Positions 1-35,290 of a stretch of 64,000 nt of DNA are shown piece after piece (position 1 is the stretch's first letter; the number at the start of each line of letters is the position of its first letter). The stretch is from Hirundichthys speculiger (Eukaryota; Chordata; Actinopteri; Beloniformes; Exocoetidae), in assembly GCA_018398805.1 (NCBI GenBank), contig JAGFBZ010000942.1:310001-374000 (forward strand), in the 5' to 3' direction. A program made the position numbers and the translations under genes. The notes beneath the pieces were generated by a model, which was given only the letters and a program-made list of their open reading frames with translations, was not told where the DNA came from and did no database searches.

Positions 1-633
1 TTTGATGCCCCCCCCCAGCCTTTTATCTTATTTTTTTCCTCAGCGAGGAGTGAAACTGTAAAGCAGCAGAATCAGAGTGAAATGCAGACTTCTAATTGGG
101 TGTTGACAATCAAGATGTTAAAAGAAAAGGCTGAAACTGAGGCTGGAAGCAGCTCCGAGGCTCCGTCTTTCTGGTTGAACAAAGCTGCAGAAACGAAATG
201 AGAGAAATGTTCAGCAACAGTCTGCATGATATTAGTGAAGCTTTTTTTTTTCTTAATTTTTTTTTTTTTTTTTTTTTAAAGAACTGGCCGGACTGTTCTG
301 CAGCATCTGAAGTTTAGTTCCAGGTGGTTTGAAGTGGCAGCGCTGGTCACTGGTTTGGTCCCAAAATCATCAGCCTTCGCGCCTGCAAACCCGAAGCTCT
401 CGGTGGAGCTTTCGCATTTATTCCCAGACACTCGAAACCAAGCACTTCACTCAGGCGTGAACAGAAATGCTTTAAGCACCAAACCTCTTGTGTTTCGAGG
501 TTTTTTTCGTGGCGGAGAAATGCAGGAATTCGGCCAACACGTCCGAACACGACAGGTTTATACTCGTGAACGTTTGCGGTTTTGTAGAGAATAAAAGGTC
601 AGAGAATGGGAGAAAAAAAAAACTCTCAGTTAG
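1..633. other. Probable intron 1 sequence, low complexity patches
   Basis: No coding exon is recognised. A C run lies at about 9-16 and T runs at 241-278. Short open frames here show no family resemblance. Confidence 0.5.
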
Positions 634-1273
634 TGCATTTACAATGGGAAGTTTAATTCCTCCTTAATTCAGAATTAAAACTAAATCCGATTTAAAATGA
701 TTAAAAATTACCATGTAAACACCTAATTCCAAATGAAAATGTCCACTCGTAATTAAACTTAATTCCGAAGTAAGTGGCTGGTTTATTCTGATTTTCAATC
801 TGAATAGAATAATTCCGCGGTCATGTATACACTCATTCCACTTTAAATAAATTCCGATGCGCATGCTCGTTCTCTTGCCCGTCTGTCGTGATGACGCTTA
901 TATTCAGCGCTGGGCTTGTTTTCGAAAGAAAATCATTGACATGATGTTGTCGTGCTGCTGCTTCAAAAATAAAATCAAAACAAATCCAAAAAGGATGCTA
1001 ATAATGTAGTCCTCCATGTTATTGCTAATCGAGTAAGTTTGTTTTCTTCCGGTAGACGTAAATACGTAAAGACGTCTGCCTCTCTATCCAATCAGAACCC
1101 TTCCCAACCTCCAGACCTTAAGCGGATTGGATAAAGCCAAACTAACGTGTTTTCCATGTAAACCTCAATTCGGAATCACTATTTCCATGTAAACTCGAAG
1201 GAAAATAGTTTAATTGTGAATTATTTAATGCTGAATAATTAATTCCGAATTAAAAAACATCATGTAACCGTGG
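634..1273. mobile_element. Nonautonomous DNA transposon (MITE) with AATTCCGAATTAA-rich inverted ends
   Basis: The left part (TTTACAATGG, then TTTAATTC, then CATGTAAACACC near 713) is mirrored at the right by repeated CATGTAAAC and a terminus reading TTCCGAATTAAAAAAC followed by CATGTAACC near 1262. The ends are imperfect inverted repeats of about 100 bases. No transposase frame is present. Class and exact borders are uncertain because I could not fix a target duplication. Confidence 0.55.
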
Positions 1274-1527
1274 CCAGTGTCTTCTTGAAATGGTTTGAGC
1301 TCAGTAGCCAGAATGAGGCACATTTCAGCAGACATTTGCCTCAGAAGTGAACTGATTATTAGAAATGTGCGAGGAGTCGTGTTAATTTTCTGCTGGTTGA
1401 CTCTCTAGTCAACCAGTTTCCACAACATTAAAATAATTTCTCATTAGTTGCGTTCTACTTTGTATGTACAGTATCGCGTCTGCAGAACAGACTGCAGCTG
1501 TTGACGCAGGAACAGACGTGGAGGCGA

Positions 1528-2301
1528 GTATGGAGCCCCGTTTGGGTCAAAATTCAATGAATAAATGAGTCTATTATTATGAAATACAGACGTTTATTAT
1601 TATAAAATACGTATCCATTATTATGAAATGTTTCCCATTATTATGAAAAAAATGTAATTATTATGAAATATATTTTTATTATTATTGAATCTTAGTTTAA
1701 TGCGTAATAGTTTTTCATGCAGAATTTTTTTTATCTAAGAATGAGTTTTTACATAATGGCTTCCTTTTTCATAAGAATGAGCTTTTACATAATAATGACA
1801 TTTTGCCACTGGGCGGGACCAGTGGTTGACCTGCACACTCATTGGCTGATCCTTCTCCATTCTACGCTCTGACATCAACTAGTTTTGACTGTGAGGTCCC
1901 GTTAGCAGCGTGGCGTCATCAAGGTGCGCTCCTAGTCAGATTGTAGCTATGGCAGCTTGGACCGAGCTACGGGAAACCCTGACCAGGTTAGCAGACAATA
2001 TCGAAAATGATAATTTATCAGGCGGTACTATTTTGACCTGATTTGACGATTCACTGTTCTGTTGCTTATGCCTGAATGAAAGAGCAGCCAATCACATAAA
2101 TGGCTCCGCCCTCTCTGCTGTGATTGACACACACATCATTCTTATGAAAAACGAATCCATGATCATAATAATGGGAAATATTTCATAATAATAAACATGC
2201 ATTTCATAATAATGGGAAATATTTCATGATAATAAACACCTGTATTTCATAATAATAGACTCATTTATTCATTGAATTATGACCCAAATGGGGCTCCATA
2301 T
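1528..2301. mobile_element. MITE with about 75-bp terminal inverted repeats, TA-flanked
   Basis: The left end TATGGAGCCCCGTTTGGGTC is mirrored at 2282-2301. The match continues inward through TTCAATGAATAAATGAGTC and the Tcta-ttattatgaaatac stretch with few differences. Both outer ends carry TA, fitting a TA target duplication of the Tc1/mariner type. The interior has GC-box and CCAAT motifs in both arms and a 30-codon open frame at 1949-2041. No transposase domain is seen, so it is nonautonomous. Confidence 0.75.
1949..2041 (+). other. 30-codon open frame inside the MITE (MAAWTELRETLTRL...)
   Basis: An ATG in the middle of the inverted-repeat element opens a short frame beginning MAAWTELRETLTRLADNIE and ending at a TGA. 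The bases AG|GTTAGC within it resemble a weak splice donor. It could be a relic of a transposase first exon or a captured host first exon. I do not recognise the family. Confidence 0.3.
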
Positions 2302-4239
2302 TTTGCACCCCGGACCCTCGTGGTGAAAGGCTGATAAGCTAAAGACGCGGCGCGGCTCTGTTAGGTCAGTTTTCCTCCTCACAGCTGGGCGTCAGAGAGC
2401 CGGTCCCGCGGGTTTTGAAAAATTCATGCACACAACGGGTCGGGCAATAAACTCTTCTTCAAATCTCTCCCCTCAGCTGGATGGAAAAAAAAAAAAAAAA
2501 AAAAGAGGAAACATATAAAGTGTAATTTTCCCACAGGAGCGAGACAATACGGCCAGCTGTCTGCTAAGGAGCGGCGCGCAGAAAGCTTCTAAAGTGTAAT
2601 GTGTTTTAATTTGAGTTTTACCGGGCAGCGATTTCCAAGCCATCCAGCAGGACATGTTTAATGGACATCGAGAGCCATCTTCAGCGGGCTAATGCACGCC
2701 AACAGCATCTTCAATGACATAATGCAAACCAATGCCATCTTTGATTAAATAATGCAAATGTAATGTTTCGTTTGGTAATAGAATAATGCAACATAAATTT
2801 GTCACTTAATGGGATTACGGTAGCTGGAGTAATCAGTAGTCTGAGGAGCTAATGTGGTCTGACGCAGGAGATCCCGGCGGTAATGGCTGAGGACGGTGAG
2901 GGATCCAGGGCGCTCGTCTTCTTGTCTTTCTGCTCATCTCCATCCGTCCTCCGTCACATCTTAAGTCTGGCTCCCTCCGTGTTTGCCTGTCTGACTCGGG
3001 TCTTCCTCCCAGCGGCCGCAGAGGTCAGGAAATATCTCAACTGTGACTCTCAGAGGCAAAAACTTCGGAAATTCAAAGATCTGCAGAGTGTGACGTGTGC
3101 ACACACACACACACAGAACAGCCTGGTGGCCAGATCTCCACTGAAGGCCGCGCCACAAATTGAATTTTCCTTACTTTTCAAGATAAATCAATCTGCCATT
3201 AATAGTGAATGTGTGTGTGTGAAACATGTCTGCCTGGTCTTAAGACTGTGTTCTGCATTAAAAGCCGTGCAGGTTTGAAGGTTTTTGCGCGTCCACCTGC
3301 GCACTGATCAATAGTTGTGATTGAAGGGGCCCATTAGCCACCGGAAGCAATAGAGATGGCATCACTCCACATGACAAGCTCTGAGTGCACATGCATACGC
3401 CTTATGACAGGCGGCAAATTAAAAGCTTGAGCAGGATAAATATACAACCCCATAAACACATTTTACGGTGCGCGCCGGCTCTGGCTGGAATTCACCTTTC
3501 CCACCTACGCAGCTTTGTTTTCATTTTGCTTTTATGACCACCTCTGAGACAAAGTCATGATTCACAATTATGCAAACAAGACTTGAAAGGTGCTTTTTCA
3601 GTATTTATTAAATCATTCATACATCAGACTCTTTAACCTGCGGGAGCTGCATTACTCTTTCAGGCCGAAGACCTGTCAGCTGACTTCTGATGGCTTTCAG
3701 TCCAGCGGTTCTGGTCCTCTGTAAGACATCCGGATAGTTGATATCTGTCACTGTTTGAAAGCAGGAAAAGCTTCAAAAGCTAATGAAATTAAAAGCCAAC
3801 ACCAAACAATAGCCAGAGGTTTCAAGATCACATTTCATCTTTTGCTCCCAAAGACCGTTAAGTTGTTGAACAAAGTTCGCTGACCAGCAACAAACGGACT
3901 ACAAGGGAGAATCAGAAGGTTCCCACTAAAACTTAGCCAGATATTCTATATATTCATGAACAGATATCTGCTTATGAATGATGCATTTCACCTCACTCAG
4001 CATTGCCTCAATAATTGAATGAACAGTCGGGGTTCAAGCAGGTTCACAGTAGCAGAAATGATGCACAGCAAAGTTCTAGACGACTATAGAGACGTTTGCT
4101 CTGTGATCCGTTTTAGGGAATCACAGCTGTGATTGTCGAGCTGTTTGATGGGACAAAACATACGGAATCAGAGTAAGTCGGGATAATTTTTTAAGCAGCA
4201 CCTTTCATAAACATGTATTTCCAAAAGAAAAGACAAATG
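2302..4239. other. Intronic sequence without recognised genes
   Basis: This stretch holds an A run (2480-2503), a short CA repeat (about 3098-3114) and a GT repeat near 3210. Base 3290-3560 is unusually mixed in composition and free of repeats, which would fit a conserved noncoding element. No exon is seen. Confidence 0.45.
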
Positions 4240-5072
4240 CACAAACTAGGGATTGCTAACGTGTTATTAACGCGTTAACAACACGTTAATAACGCATTAA
4301 CATTGCGTTAATAACATGTTAATGCAAATTCTCTTTAGCCACTATTTTTATCTCGAGACACACGTTTCTGTAAATTTGACCCTCGGCCAATAAGTGTATT
4401 TACAGTCAACGTGTGGGACAGACATGGCGACAGAAAAGGGTCTTATGAACGGCAAGTTTAGCTTTAAGGTGCTGCCAGATGGGTCTGTTGAGAAGAAAAA
4501 AGTTATTTGTATTTACTGTCTCTGTGAATTGAGTTTCCACCGCAGGACGCGATAAAGTTAGTTTCACATCCGACATTCGCTTGTTTTTTTTTCTCTTTAA
4601 ACTTTAATAGCGTCATGAAAACGGCCCCAATTTCATCCAGGTTGGTATCATTTTGTAGATATAAGTATGCCAGACATTTCACAAGTGTCATCAACCCTCC
4701 AAGCTCAGTGGGTGTGACTAAAACTCTCAGGAACAGCGCTGAATGTCCTTCTGAGTACCTGCTGCTGCCGTGGAGTTTAGGGACCGTCAGCAAATTACTG
4801 CAGTCAAGCAGCAGCCCGACAAAATACACTAAGAAGCTGATGAATTAAACCCCCAAAAAGTACGGCAGCATTGGTGGACTTCCGGTTTTCAAACTAAAGG
4901 CTTAAAAAAAATAAAGCAGATCCCCGTGACCCTGTATAGGACAAAATGGGTAAAGATGATGGATGGATGGATAAACAGAACACTAAAAAATTATTTGTGC
5001 GATTAATCGCGATTTAACTATAAAAATCTTTTGACTAATCGTGATTAAAAATTTAATCGACTGGCAGTCCTG
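4240..5072. mobile_element. hAT-type transposon remnant with ATTAATCGCG ends
   Basis: The left side is rich in GTTAATAACGC-type repeats from about 4252. The right side carries GATTAATCGCGATT and AATCGACTGGCAGTCC. The interior keeps a BED-finger transposase fragment at 4424-4555 and a piece of a common fish repeat ('agatccccgtgaccct...ggatggatgg', 4918-4971). Borders are approximate. Confidence 0.6.
4424..4555 (+). pseudogene. hAT transposase N-terminal fragment (BED zinc finger)
   Basis: A 43-codon frame starts MATEKGLMNGKFSFKVLPDG, continues VICIYCLCELSFHRRTR and then stops. The pattern of aromatic residues, a CxxC-like cysteine pair and the SFHR motif is that of BED fingers in ZBED/hAT transposases, which bind transposon ends. 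The downstream histidine ligands and the RNase H-like catalytic domain are absent. This is a dead fragment, not a host gene. Confidence 0.7.
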
Positions 5073-28198
<23,126 letters not shown>

Positions 28199-28710
28199 AA
28201 AAAAAAAAGAGAAAAAATGGGAGTTATGTAAGGTACAATTGCCATCTTCAAAGGAAAATCGTGTGTCACTTCCTGGACATCACAGCCAGAATGAAATGCA
28301 AGAGATAACAGTTTCAGGGACGCACAAGCGATGTTCGGTTTCAAGAAACGTGCGTTTCTTGAAACCGAACATCACCGCTGGCAAAACCTCGCCGCCCCGT
28401 CCAAACACTCCATCACTGATTCACGGATCCGGATAAAATGATGGGTAATTATCCTCATCAGCCACAATCCCGCTCTAAATGAGCCTCAGGTGTGCAGCCA
28501 GCGGGATGGTGGTGGGGATACGCAGCTGGGCTCGTTTCCCTCGGCAGAAATCAGGACAAAAAAAAGGAGCAAAGCTCCCGTTTTCTCATATTAAAACCGA
28601 TGATTAACTTGCAAGGCACGATGGAGGGTGTTTTTTTTCCTTGTGACATTAATGGAAAAAATTCTGCCCTTATATAATCTCAAATATATTTGTTCTGAGG
28701 TAATAAACAG
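28199..28710 (+). other. Presumed start of znf804a-like 3' UTR with candidate poly(A) signal
   Basis: The stop codon is followed at once by a run of ten or more A. A perfect inverted repeat lies at 28330-28373 and is described separately. The first AATAAA hexamer is at 28702-28707, about 500 bases beyond the stop. Another AATAAA lies near 29653. Which is used, if either, cannot be told from sequence alone. Confidence 0.4.
28330..28373. repeat. Perfect 21-bp inverted repeat with 2-base loop
   Basis: The left arm 28330-28350 (begins GATGTTCGG, ends AGAAACG) is the exact reverse complement of the right arm 28353-28373. The loop is TG. It lies about 130 bases past the znf804a-like stop codon and would fold into a long hairpin in the 3' UTR. 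The loop is too short for a normal microRNA precursor. Confidence 0.93.
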
Positions 28711-31488
28711 AGGCTGTTTGTCTTGTAGAAATTTGCATTTCCACAACAAGATCAGACGGAGGCAGACGTGCAAATGGAATATCTGGGTTTTCTGTTGGAG
28801 CTCCAGTTAAACAAGATAAAATATTAAAGGGGGAACTCATCTGATTTCACGCATTAACATTTATTCACAGGTCCTGAAAAGAAGCGCTGGAGTCAGCTGG
28901 TTGGATCTGACGACGATTCTTTTCACGTTGATTAAAATCTGGTTGTGAGATGCAAACGTAGCCTGTTCCTCTGAGCTGCGAGCTCGAGGCCTGAGGGTGA
29001 ATTTGTTACAACTGCTAAATCTCTGATTGGTCCGTCCGCAGCTGCGTTGCATTGTGGGGGACGTTGGTTACAAAAGCATTAAACACAAAAGATGAGATTG
29101 TTTCTTGAAAGTGTCGTCGCTGACGTTCCCGTTTCTTCGCCAGTCTGCACGTCCACCTCCCAGATGTCAGCTTCAGACCACCGGGGGCCTCGTTTATGGA
29201 CCGACACCAGAAAGGAGGAGCCGCCTCCATGTTGATTACAATTTAAGGAGAAAACAGCTTTAAGTACACGTGGAAGGTGCGTGATTGTACCTCAGCGTGG
29301 CGTTGCAGATAGTTTCAAAATGCCGGTGAACTCTGCACGAGTTTTATGAGGCATGTGATTGCACTTGTGCGGGCAATTAAAGGGAGAATAAGCGATACCG
29401 AAGAGCGCAGCGGCGCAGCTGAGCAGCTGTTTGTGCTGTTGCTTCTTAGCCAGAAGATCCCAGGCTCAGATTCCAGTTGTCCTGGGTTTACCCTGCCTCT
29501 TCGAGGACGGGCTTCACTCCTCCGACCGGGATGAAACGGGTTGGAGGAGGCAGATGGTTTTGAAAACCCAGCTGCCGCGCTGAAGCCTCAGTTTGGTCCG
29601 AAAGCGAAGGAACGGCTGCAGCCGGCCGCAGGAGAAAGCAGCGAGTCAGAGAAATAAAACACAGCAATCCAGTCACTTCCAGTTTTATGCAGTTCTGCAT
29701 CATCAAGCTTTAGTCTGAACTCTCCATCCTGAAGACAGACCCTAATGAATATTTTTGCAGCACAGTTGCCCACACAGAAGAGGGAGGAGATCTGAAAACA
29801 GATCATTACATTCTCATAGTCAGAAACACTACACATGTCTGCAGCATCACAGGACAAAACTGAGCAGGACTACTTTTTTGTTTTTTAAAGGGGGCTATTC
29901 AGTCTCGGCTGCTTTCACGTAACTTCCAGGGGCAATGTTTTATAGATTAGGAACAAGATTTTAATAAGTAATCACCTTTCTTCAGTCTCAGCCCTGTCAA
30001 CTCGTTATCTTGTCAACAGAGGACTACAATCCTCCAAACATCTCTCTTGTTTTTTTTTTTGGTCTGTGCCGGCTCCTAAATAAACCCCCTTCTGTGCTAC
30101 ACCGCGAAGGGAAACGTCAAAGCAGGCGCCATCAATTGAAATGTCAAGATCACAGGTGAGCAAATTATGAAAGAGGTTCTCAAAACCCATTTAGGCAAGC
30201 GCGCTTTTTTTTTCTTTTTTTTTTTTCTAATGCTCGGTAGCATTTGTAAGTCAAGCAGGCACAGCTTCGGGAATGATCTGATGTTCAAGAATAAATCAAA
30301 GAACAGTCTTATAAATGACGCCCCTGAGTGTTGAGCTGATCTGATGGGAGGCCGTTTTGTAGCTGAGGAGAGAAATGCGCCGGCGTGGTGTGGATTCTCC
30401 GTCATTCCAGGTCACGGCACCTTGACCTCGAAGACGTTTCACCTTTCACCCAGAATGTCTTCACCAACAAAGAAAAATGAGTCCAGCTGCCTTGATTCAA
30501 ACCTTCTGAGTGAAAAAGGAAACGACCTGGGTCTTTTACACCTGTGGAGTCTGACTTGATGCGATAGTTGAGTCTCAACGTCGACGCGTTGCTGACATTT
30601 TTAAATTACTCCACATTTTACCACATAAAGGGAACTGAAAGGCTGCTCACAGCTGGAAAATGATTCAGATAACGATGGCGTTGTTGCGGCCAGATTCAGC
30701 TCATTTGAGTAAATTCGTTTTCCGTTTAGAAAAGGCAGGAAAACCACACTGATTTGAGGAATACTGGGAGCAGAAATGGCATCGATGTCGTGGTTGTTAG
30801 ACCCTTCATCTGTTGACGCTGACTTCAATATTTGACTGCTTGGAAAAATGTGAAGTTTACAGAAGGGGCTTTGATTTGATCAAGTGAATCCAGCGTCTGA
30901 CCTTTCCACTCAGCTTTCTGTGCTGTTGATTTTCTGCCACCCCCCTCTGCTGCAGCCGCGCTAAAAATACCGCCGATGTGACGGACATCTCTACATTGTC
31001 AGCTGTTTTCAGCTGAAACTCGCAGTAATTGATTCGTCTCGCCATGCGACGCGCTCGACTTCAGCTCTGCGTCCCAGGGAGACTGACGGCAGCGATGGAG
31101 ACATGAGCGGCTGACCAGGTGACCGCAGAGCGGCCGCGTCACTGGCTGCGGCTCCGTCCCTCGTGTTGCCGGGCGGTTCACCCGCTCAGGGCCGCGGCGG
31201 TGCCAGAGGTGCAGCCAGATGCAGGACGTTCAAGGTTCCCGTTAAAACCCTGGTAGTCTTCACGGGTGATGGGTTAGGGTGGATTTCTGACGGCGTGACA
31301 TTCAGGTTTACTTCCCATGCTGTTTTTTTTCCCCCGCTCGGGTGAATTCAAATTCCTCTCTCAACCTTCAATCTCAAAAATGCACGCTCCCGTGAAGTTT
31401 AAGTGCTGTACGGATTCTTAGAAAGTCAAGTTGAGGGACAAGTTTGAGGGCTGTATCGCCATCAATATTGAGATTCTACGGCACCACC
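28711..31488. other. Downstream intergenic sequence without recognised genes
   Basis: T runs lie at 30050-30060 and 30206-30227. The short open frames show no domain. I see nothing else identifiable. Confidence 0.4.
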
Positions 31489-31496
31489 CTTGGAAG

Positions 31497-32144
31497 CAGC
31501 GTTGCCAGGTGGGAAATGTAGGGTTATCATACCAGAGACTTAAAATTATCGTATTTTAAAGGAAATTATCGTACATCTGTCATAACCAAAATAACAAGCC
31601 AAATGATGCGCTATAGTTAAATATAATCACTCTAGTGATAAATAGCGTCCCACAGGCACTCACAGCTTTGTGGCGTCAGTACTGAATGGGTTAACGGCAC
31701 CACATCAGCCCCAACTCACACTTGCGTCAGACTAATGTGTCCCCCAAAAACAAATAAGAGGTGGGAACTAAGAGCCAAATTATGAGGCCTGGAGGCGATT
31801 TTGGAGACTAATTTTTTTCCCTTAGTTTTTCTCTTCTGCTTAAACTTTGTTTAAATCTCGTTCGCTCGACTTCCTGATCTGGTCCTGACTGTGAGCGTCT
31901 CGTGGGGCGCAGCTGACCATTCAACATATGCTCGTTGTTCTGAGACAAACACTCGTATCTCACACTCAGCAAAGCGGGATTGGCTGGAAACATGACACAT
32001 GGGAACAGATGCCTTCAGGGTTAACAAAAAAACAAACAAAAAAAAAAACCACACACTCTCCGAAAAACAGTTGTGGCAGGCAATAATTTGAAAAAGCCAA
32101 ATTATCATACAAATGTGATAATAATCGTACACCTGGCAACACTG
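31497..32144. mobile_element. hAT-like MITE with CAGYGTTGCCAGGTG inverted ends
   Basis: The left end CAGCGTTGCCAGGTG is mirrored by CACCTGGCAACACTG at 32130-32144. The flanks CTTGGAAG (31489-31496) and CCTGGAAG (32145-32152) form an 8-bp duplication with one mismatch. No transposase is seen. Confidence 0.75.
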
Positions 32145-32152
32145 CCTGGAAG

Positions 32153-34734
32153 TAAGAGCTTCCCAGAAGGCATTGCGTATTTTCGCCAAGACATCTTCGA
32201 AAAGGATGGCGCCGAAAAAGGCGAGCTACAAATGGAAGTATTTTTGTAGTTAATAAAGATATACATGTTACGAAACTATTTTACTGTCTTCGTTATATAT
32301 ATTTAGTTCATCTTATTCTTCTTCTACGTCTTCTTCTTCGTCATCGTTTTCTTGATCGACTAGACGTAGCTTTGGCGTAAGGCCGCCCCCCACAGTCTCA
32401 AGAGGTAACTGCACTCAAGGGGTGTCCCATTTCTAAGTCACAAGACAGCCCTGACACTTACTTTGGAGGGCCAAGATTGAGGGCCAAAGACTGAGGGTTA
32501 AGGGCGAGGGTTGAGGTTGAGGGTTAAGAGAGAAATTGGAGTTGGCCCTTAAGTCTCCCCTCGCACCTCTGGAACATCTGGCTCAGATTGCTTTGGGCCG
32601 TCGGCGGAAGCGCCAGACTGTCTCAGATTATTCTACTGCGGGCCGCTGAGACAAACAAACAAGTAAAAATACAAAAACAAAACAAACAATAATATGCATT
32701 ACCATTCAGCGTGACAGAGGCGCTTGTTGTGGGCGCACATATAAAAGTAAGGTGCGCCGTTGATGCTCAATCACCGCAGCTGTCACCGACCGGAAGTCGC
32801 TGCCGCCTCTTCACAGATGATCTACCGGTCGGCGTGTCCTCGCAGAACAGCTTGTGAACAGTGGCATGAATTAAATAAAAATACAAAAAAAAACTTCTTG
32901 CAGCTTTGAGTGCAAGACAACATTAGAGTCGTTGGCGTGACGGCATTCATGGCAAAGTTGTGTCCCTGTAGCTGCACACCACCAGGCACTGAAACCATAC
33001 GTTCTCTATGAACGCAGGTCTCATTTATTACTGTGATTACCTGTACATTAAAGGAGAAAAAAAGCTGTTACTAGATGTATTTTTGTAGAGAATCCTCAGT
33101 TGAATGAGGCAGTTTTTGTATTATGTACACTAATGCTATTTTAGCCAGTAAATGAACCCCCTCCCCCCAGTTTATTTGTCCTCCTGTTTAGGCTGTTGTC
33201 TATGACTGTATGTTCTTTGAAGTTCATGTCATCAAGTAATAATGGGTTTAAATTCTCTCAGTTAGTTCAGAGAGCAGTTTGATCCTGTTTTGTCACAGAA
33301 ATGTCTTGAGAGCTGATAAACTAATATTTAGCTGATTTTTTTTCTTTTTTTTGTGTGTAATCTAATGTCAGCAAACTCATATGCACAGATTCTATTCCTG
33401 CTAATATAATAGATCTAGTGAATCTGCCGGAATAAAAAGACAATTTAACTCTGAAAATGAAAATAAATCAGTAGACTTGATATCAGAGTGTCTTGTTTTT
33501 CATGTCTGCTTCTCTTTGAGCTCGCTTTCATAAAAAAGCCCATTATGAGCAAACAAATCTGTGAATCGATACCTTTTGCCACCGCGTTCCTTTAATTTCC
33601 CTGGCGTGTGAAATAAAGTGAAAGAAGCAAAAGACAAAAAGAGCAAAGAGCTCAATCAGAGAAGGTTTCCATTGGTTTTCAGATAAAAAAAGAAAAAGAA
33701 GGAAAAGTCGGGGGAAAGGAATGGATGCAAACTCACACAGTTCCCGTGGTTGAGCAGATGCTTGCTGTGTGTGTGTGTGTGTGTGTGTGCGTGTGTGTGT
33801 GTGTTTATCCAGAGGGCCCTCAGACAGCTGGGACCATCGTGTTCATTGACTAAAATAGCGTCAAAATCCAACATGTTCAACACCTGGGGCTGTGCTGAGC
33901 TTCGTGTGTGTAATATTTCTAGGTGTGTGTGTGTTTGTGTGTGTGTATTTGAGGCATGGCGGTAACAAATGCAGTGAGTGTGACAAATCAAGTGGACTTC
34001 ATTACTAAATCAACAGTTCTCAGCAGTGTGCTTCGGTGACCTTTTATTAAAAAAACACACACACAAGAGCCCGTCCGACTTTAAAACCTGACTGCTCGGA
34101 AATTAGTTTTCAGAAAGTTCGTGCTTGATTCGGTTCGACGTTCCCCCAAGAGGCTGACGGATGAACCCACTTCATAAACCCAGAAAGGGCATGACTGTCT
34201 GCTTCCTCTGCTTCAACCACAGAAATCACTCAACGGCGTCCGCTGTGGCGGCAGCGACCGACTGTGTACGTTACCAGAAGCAAAGAGACGAAGTTCTCCA
34301 GAAACACGTCCATTAAGGAGCCGGTTGTGGCGGTTGTTAGCCTCCTCCAGAAACACACGTGATGGAAAAATGATGATGGCTGCTCTGTAACCGCAGCTTG
34401 TTTATCAGATGCACTAAATGGTAGGCCAACGGCAAGTTATCAATAAACATCTAGAAGATGAGAAGACATACGCAGTAAATTGCTCTCCTTGGAAAAAAGA
34501 AAAGAATATAGACTCCTTCTGTTATGTTGCCTGTTATAAACAATATTGGACTTCTATTAAGCCTAAAAGTAATTTTTTTTCATGTCGTCTATTCATCCAT
34601 CTACAGCCATCTGGTGACCCCAAGGAGAGATGCATCGAACCCTGGGAGGGAAGGTGCAGGGGCGTGCTGAGATTTGCTGAACTAGATGAGGCTGCGACTG
34701 AACTCCTTCAGTCTGAGAGCAGCAGTGAAGCAGA
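32153..34734. other. Intergenic sequence with GT microsatellites
   Basis: A dinucleotide GT repeat lies at 33767-33803 and a shorter one at 33922-33948. Open frames across them are artefacts of the repeat. No gene is recognised. Confidence 0.45.
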
Positions 34735-34736
34735 TA

Positions 34737-35288
34737 CAGTGATCCCTTATTTTTCGCGGTTAATGGGAGCCTCAATAATGTGTTTAAAACTGTGGTCTTT
34801 CTGTTACCTTCACAGCCTCTGGTCTCTGAACCGTAGTAAAGAAACCACTGGTGTCGTGCTATTTTTGACTCATAATTAGCGGCTAACACGCTAACAAGAA
34901 CAAAACAAAAAGTCTGGTTTTCTCTGCATGGAATGAGCACTTTGTTCTGGCACTGCAGGAACTTGTAACATCACACAGGTTGTATTGTTGGGCTCCTGTT
35001 GGTTAACAGAGAATGTAAATCTATACACGCTGGACTGCTGTTGATGATCACTACACTTTTCATCTAACCCCGTTTTAGTTCTGCCGTCCCACGACACACA
35101 CACTACATTACCCAGAAGGCCATATCATTACTTATAAGGCCACCTTCTTAAAGGGGCCAGGCTGGCTCACAGCATTTCTTCGCTGTGAGAGAACGCGCAC
35201 AACATTCTGTGAATTTTTTAAAATTATATTATATATTTCTGAAAGAATCCGCCAATAACTAAAACCGCGAATTAGCAAGGGATCACTG
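34737..35288. mobile_element. pogo/Tigger-like MITE, TA target duplication
   Basis: The left terminus CAGTGATCCCTTATTTTTCG and the right terminus, reversed, CAGTGATCCCTTGCTAATTC share a perfect CAGTGATCCCTT. TA lies at both borders (34735-34736 and 35289-35290). CAGTGATCCC ends are typical of Tigger-type Tc1/mariner elements. Interior frames show no transposase motif. Confidence 0.78.
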
Positions 35289-35290
35289 TA

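Noticed and set aside
28330..28373. MicroRNA precursor
   Set aside because: A two-base loop and perfectly paired arms do not match vertebrate microRNA hairpins.
33656..33991. Thr-His repeat protein frames
   Set aside because: Translations of GT/CA microsatellites.
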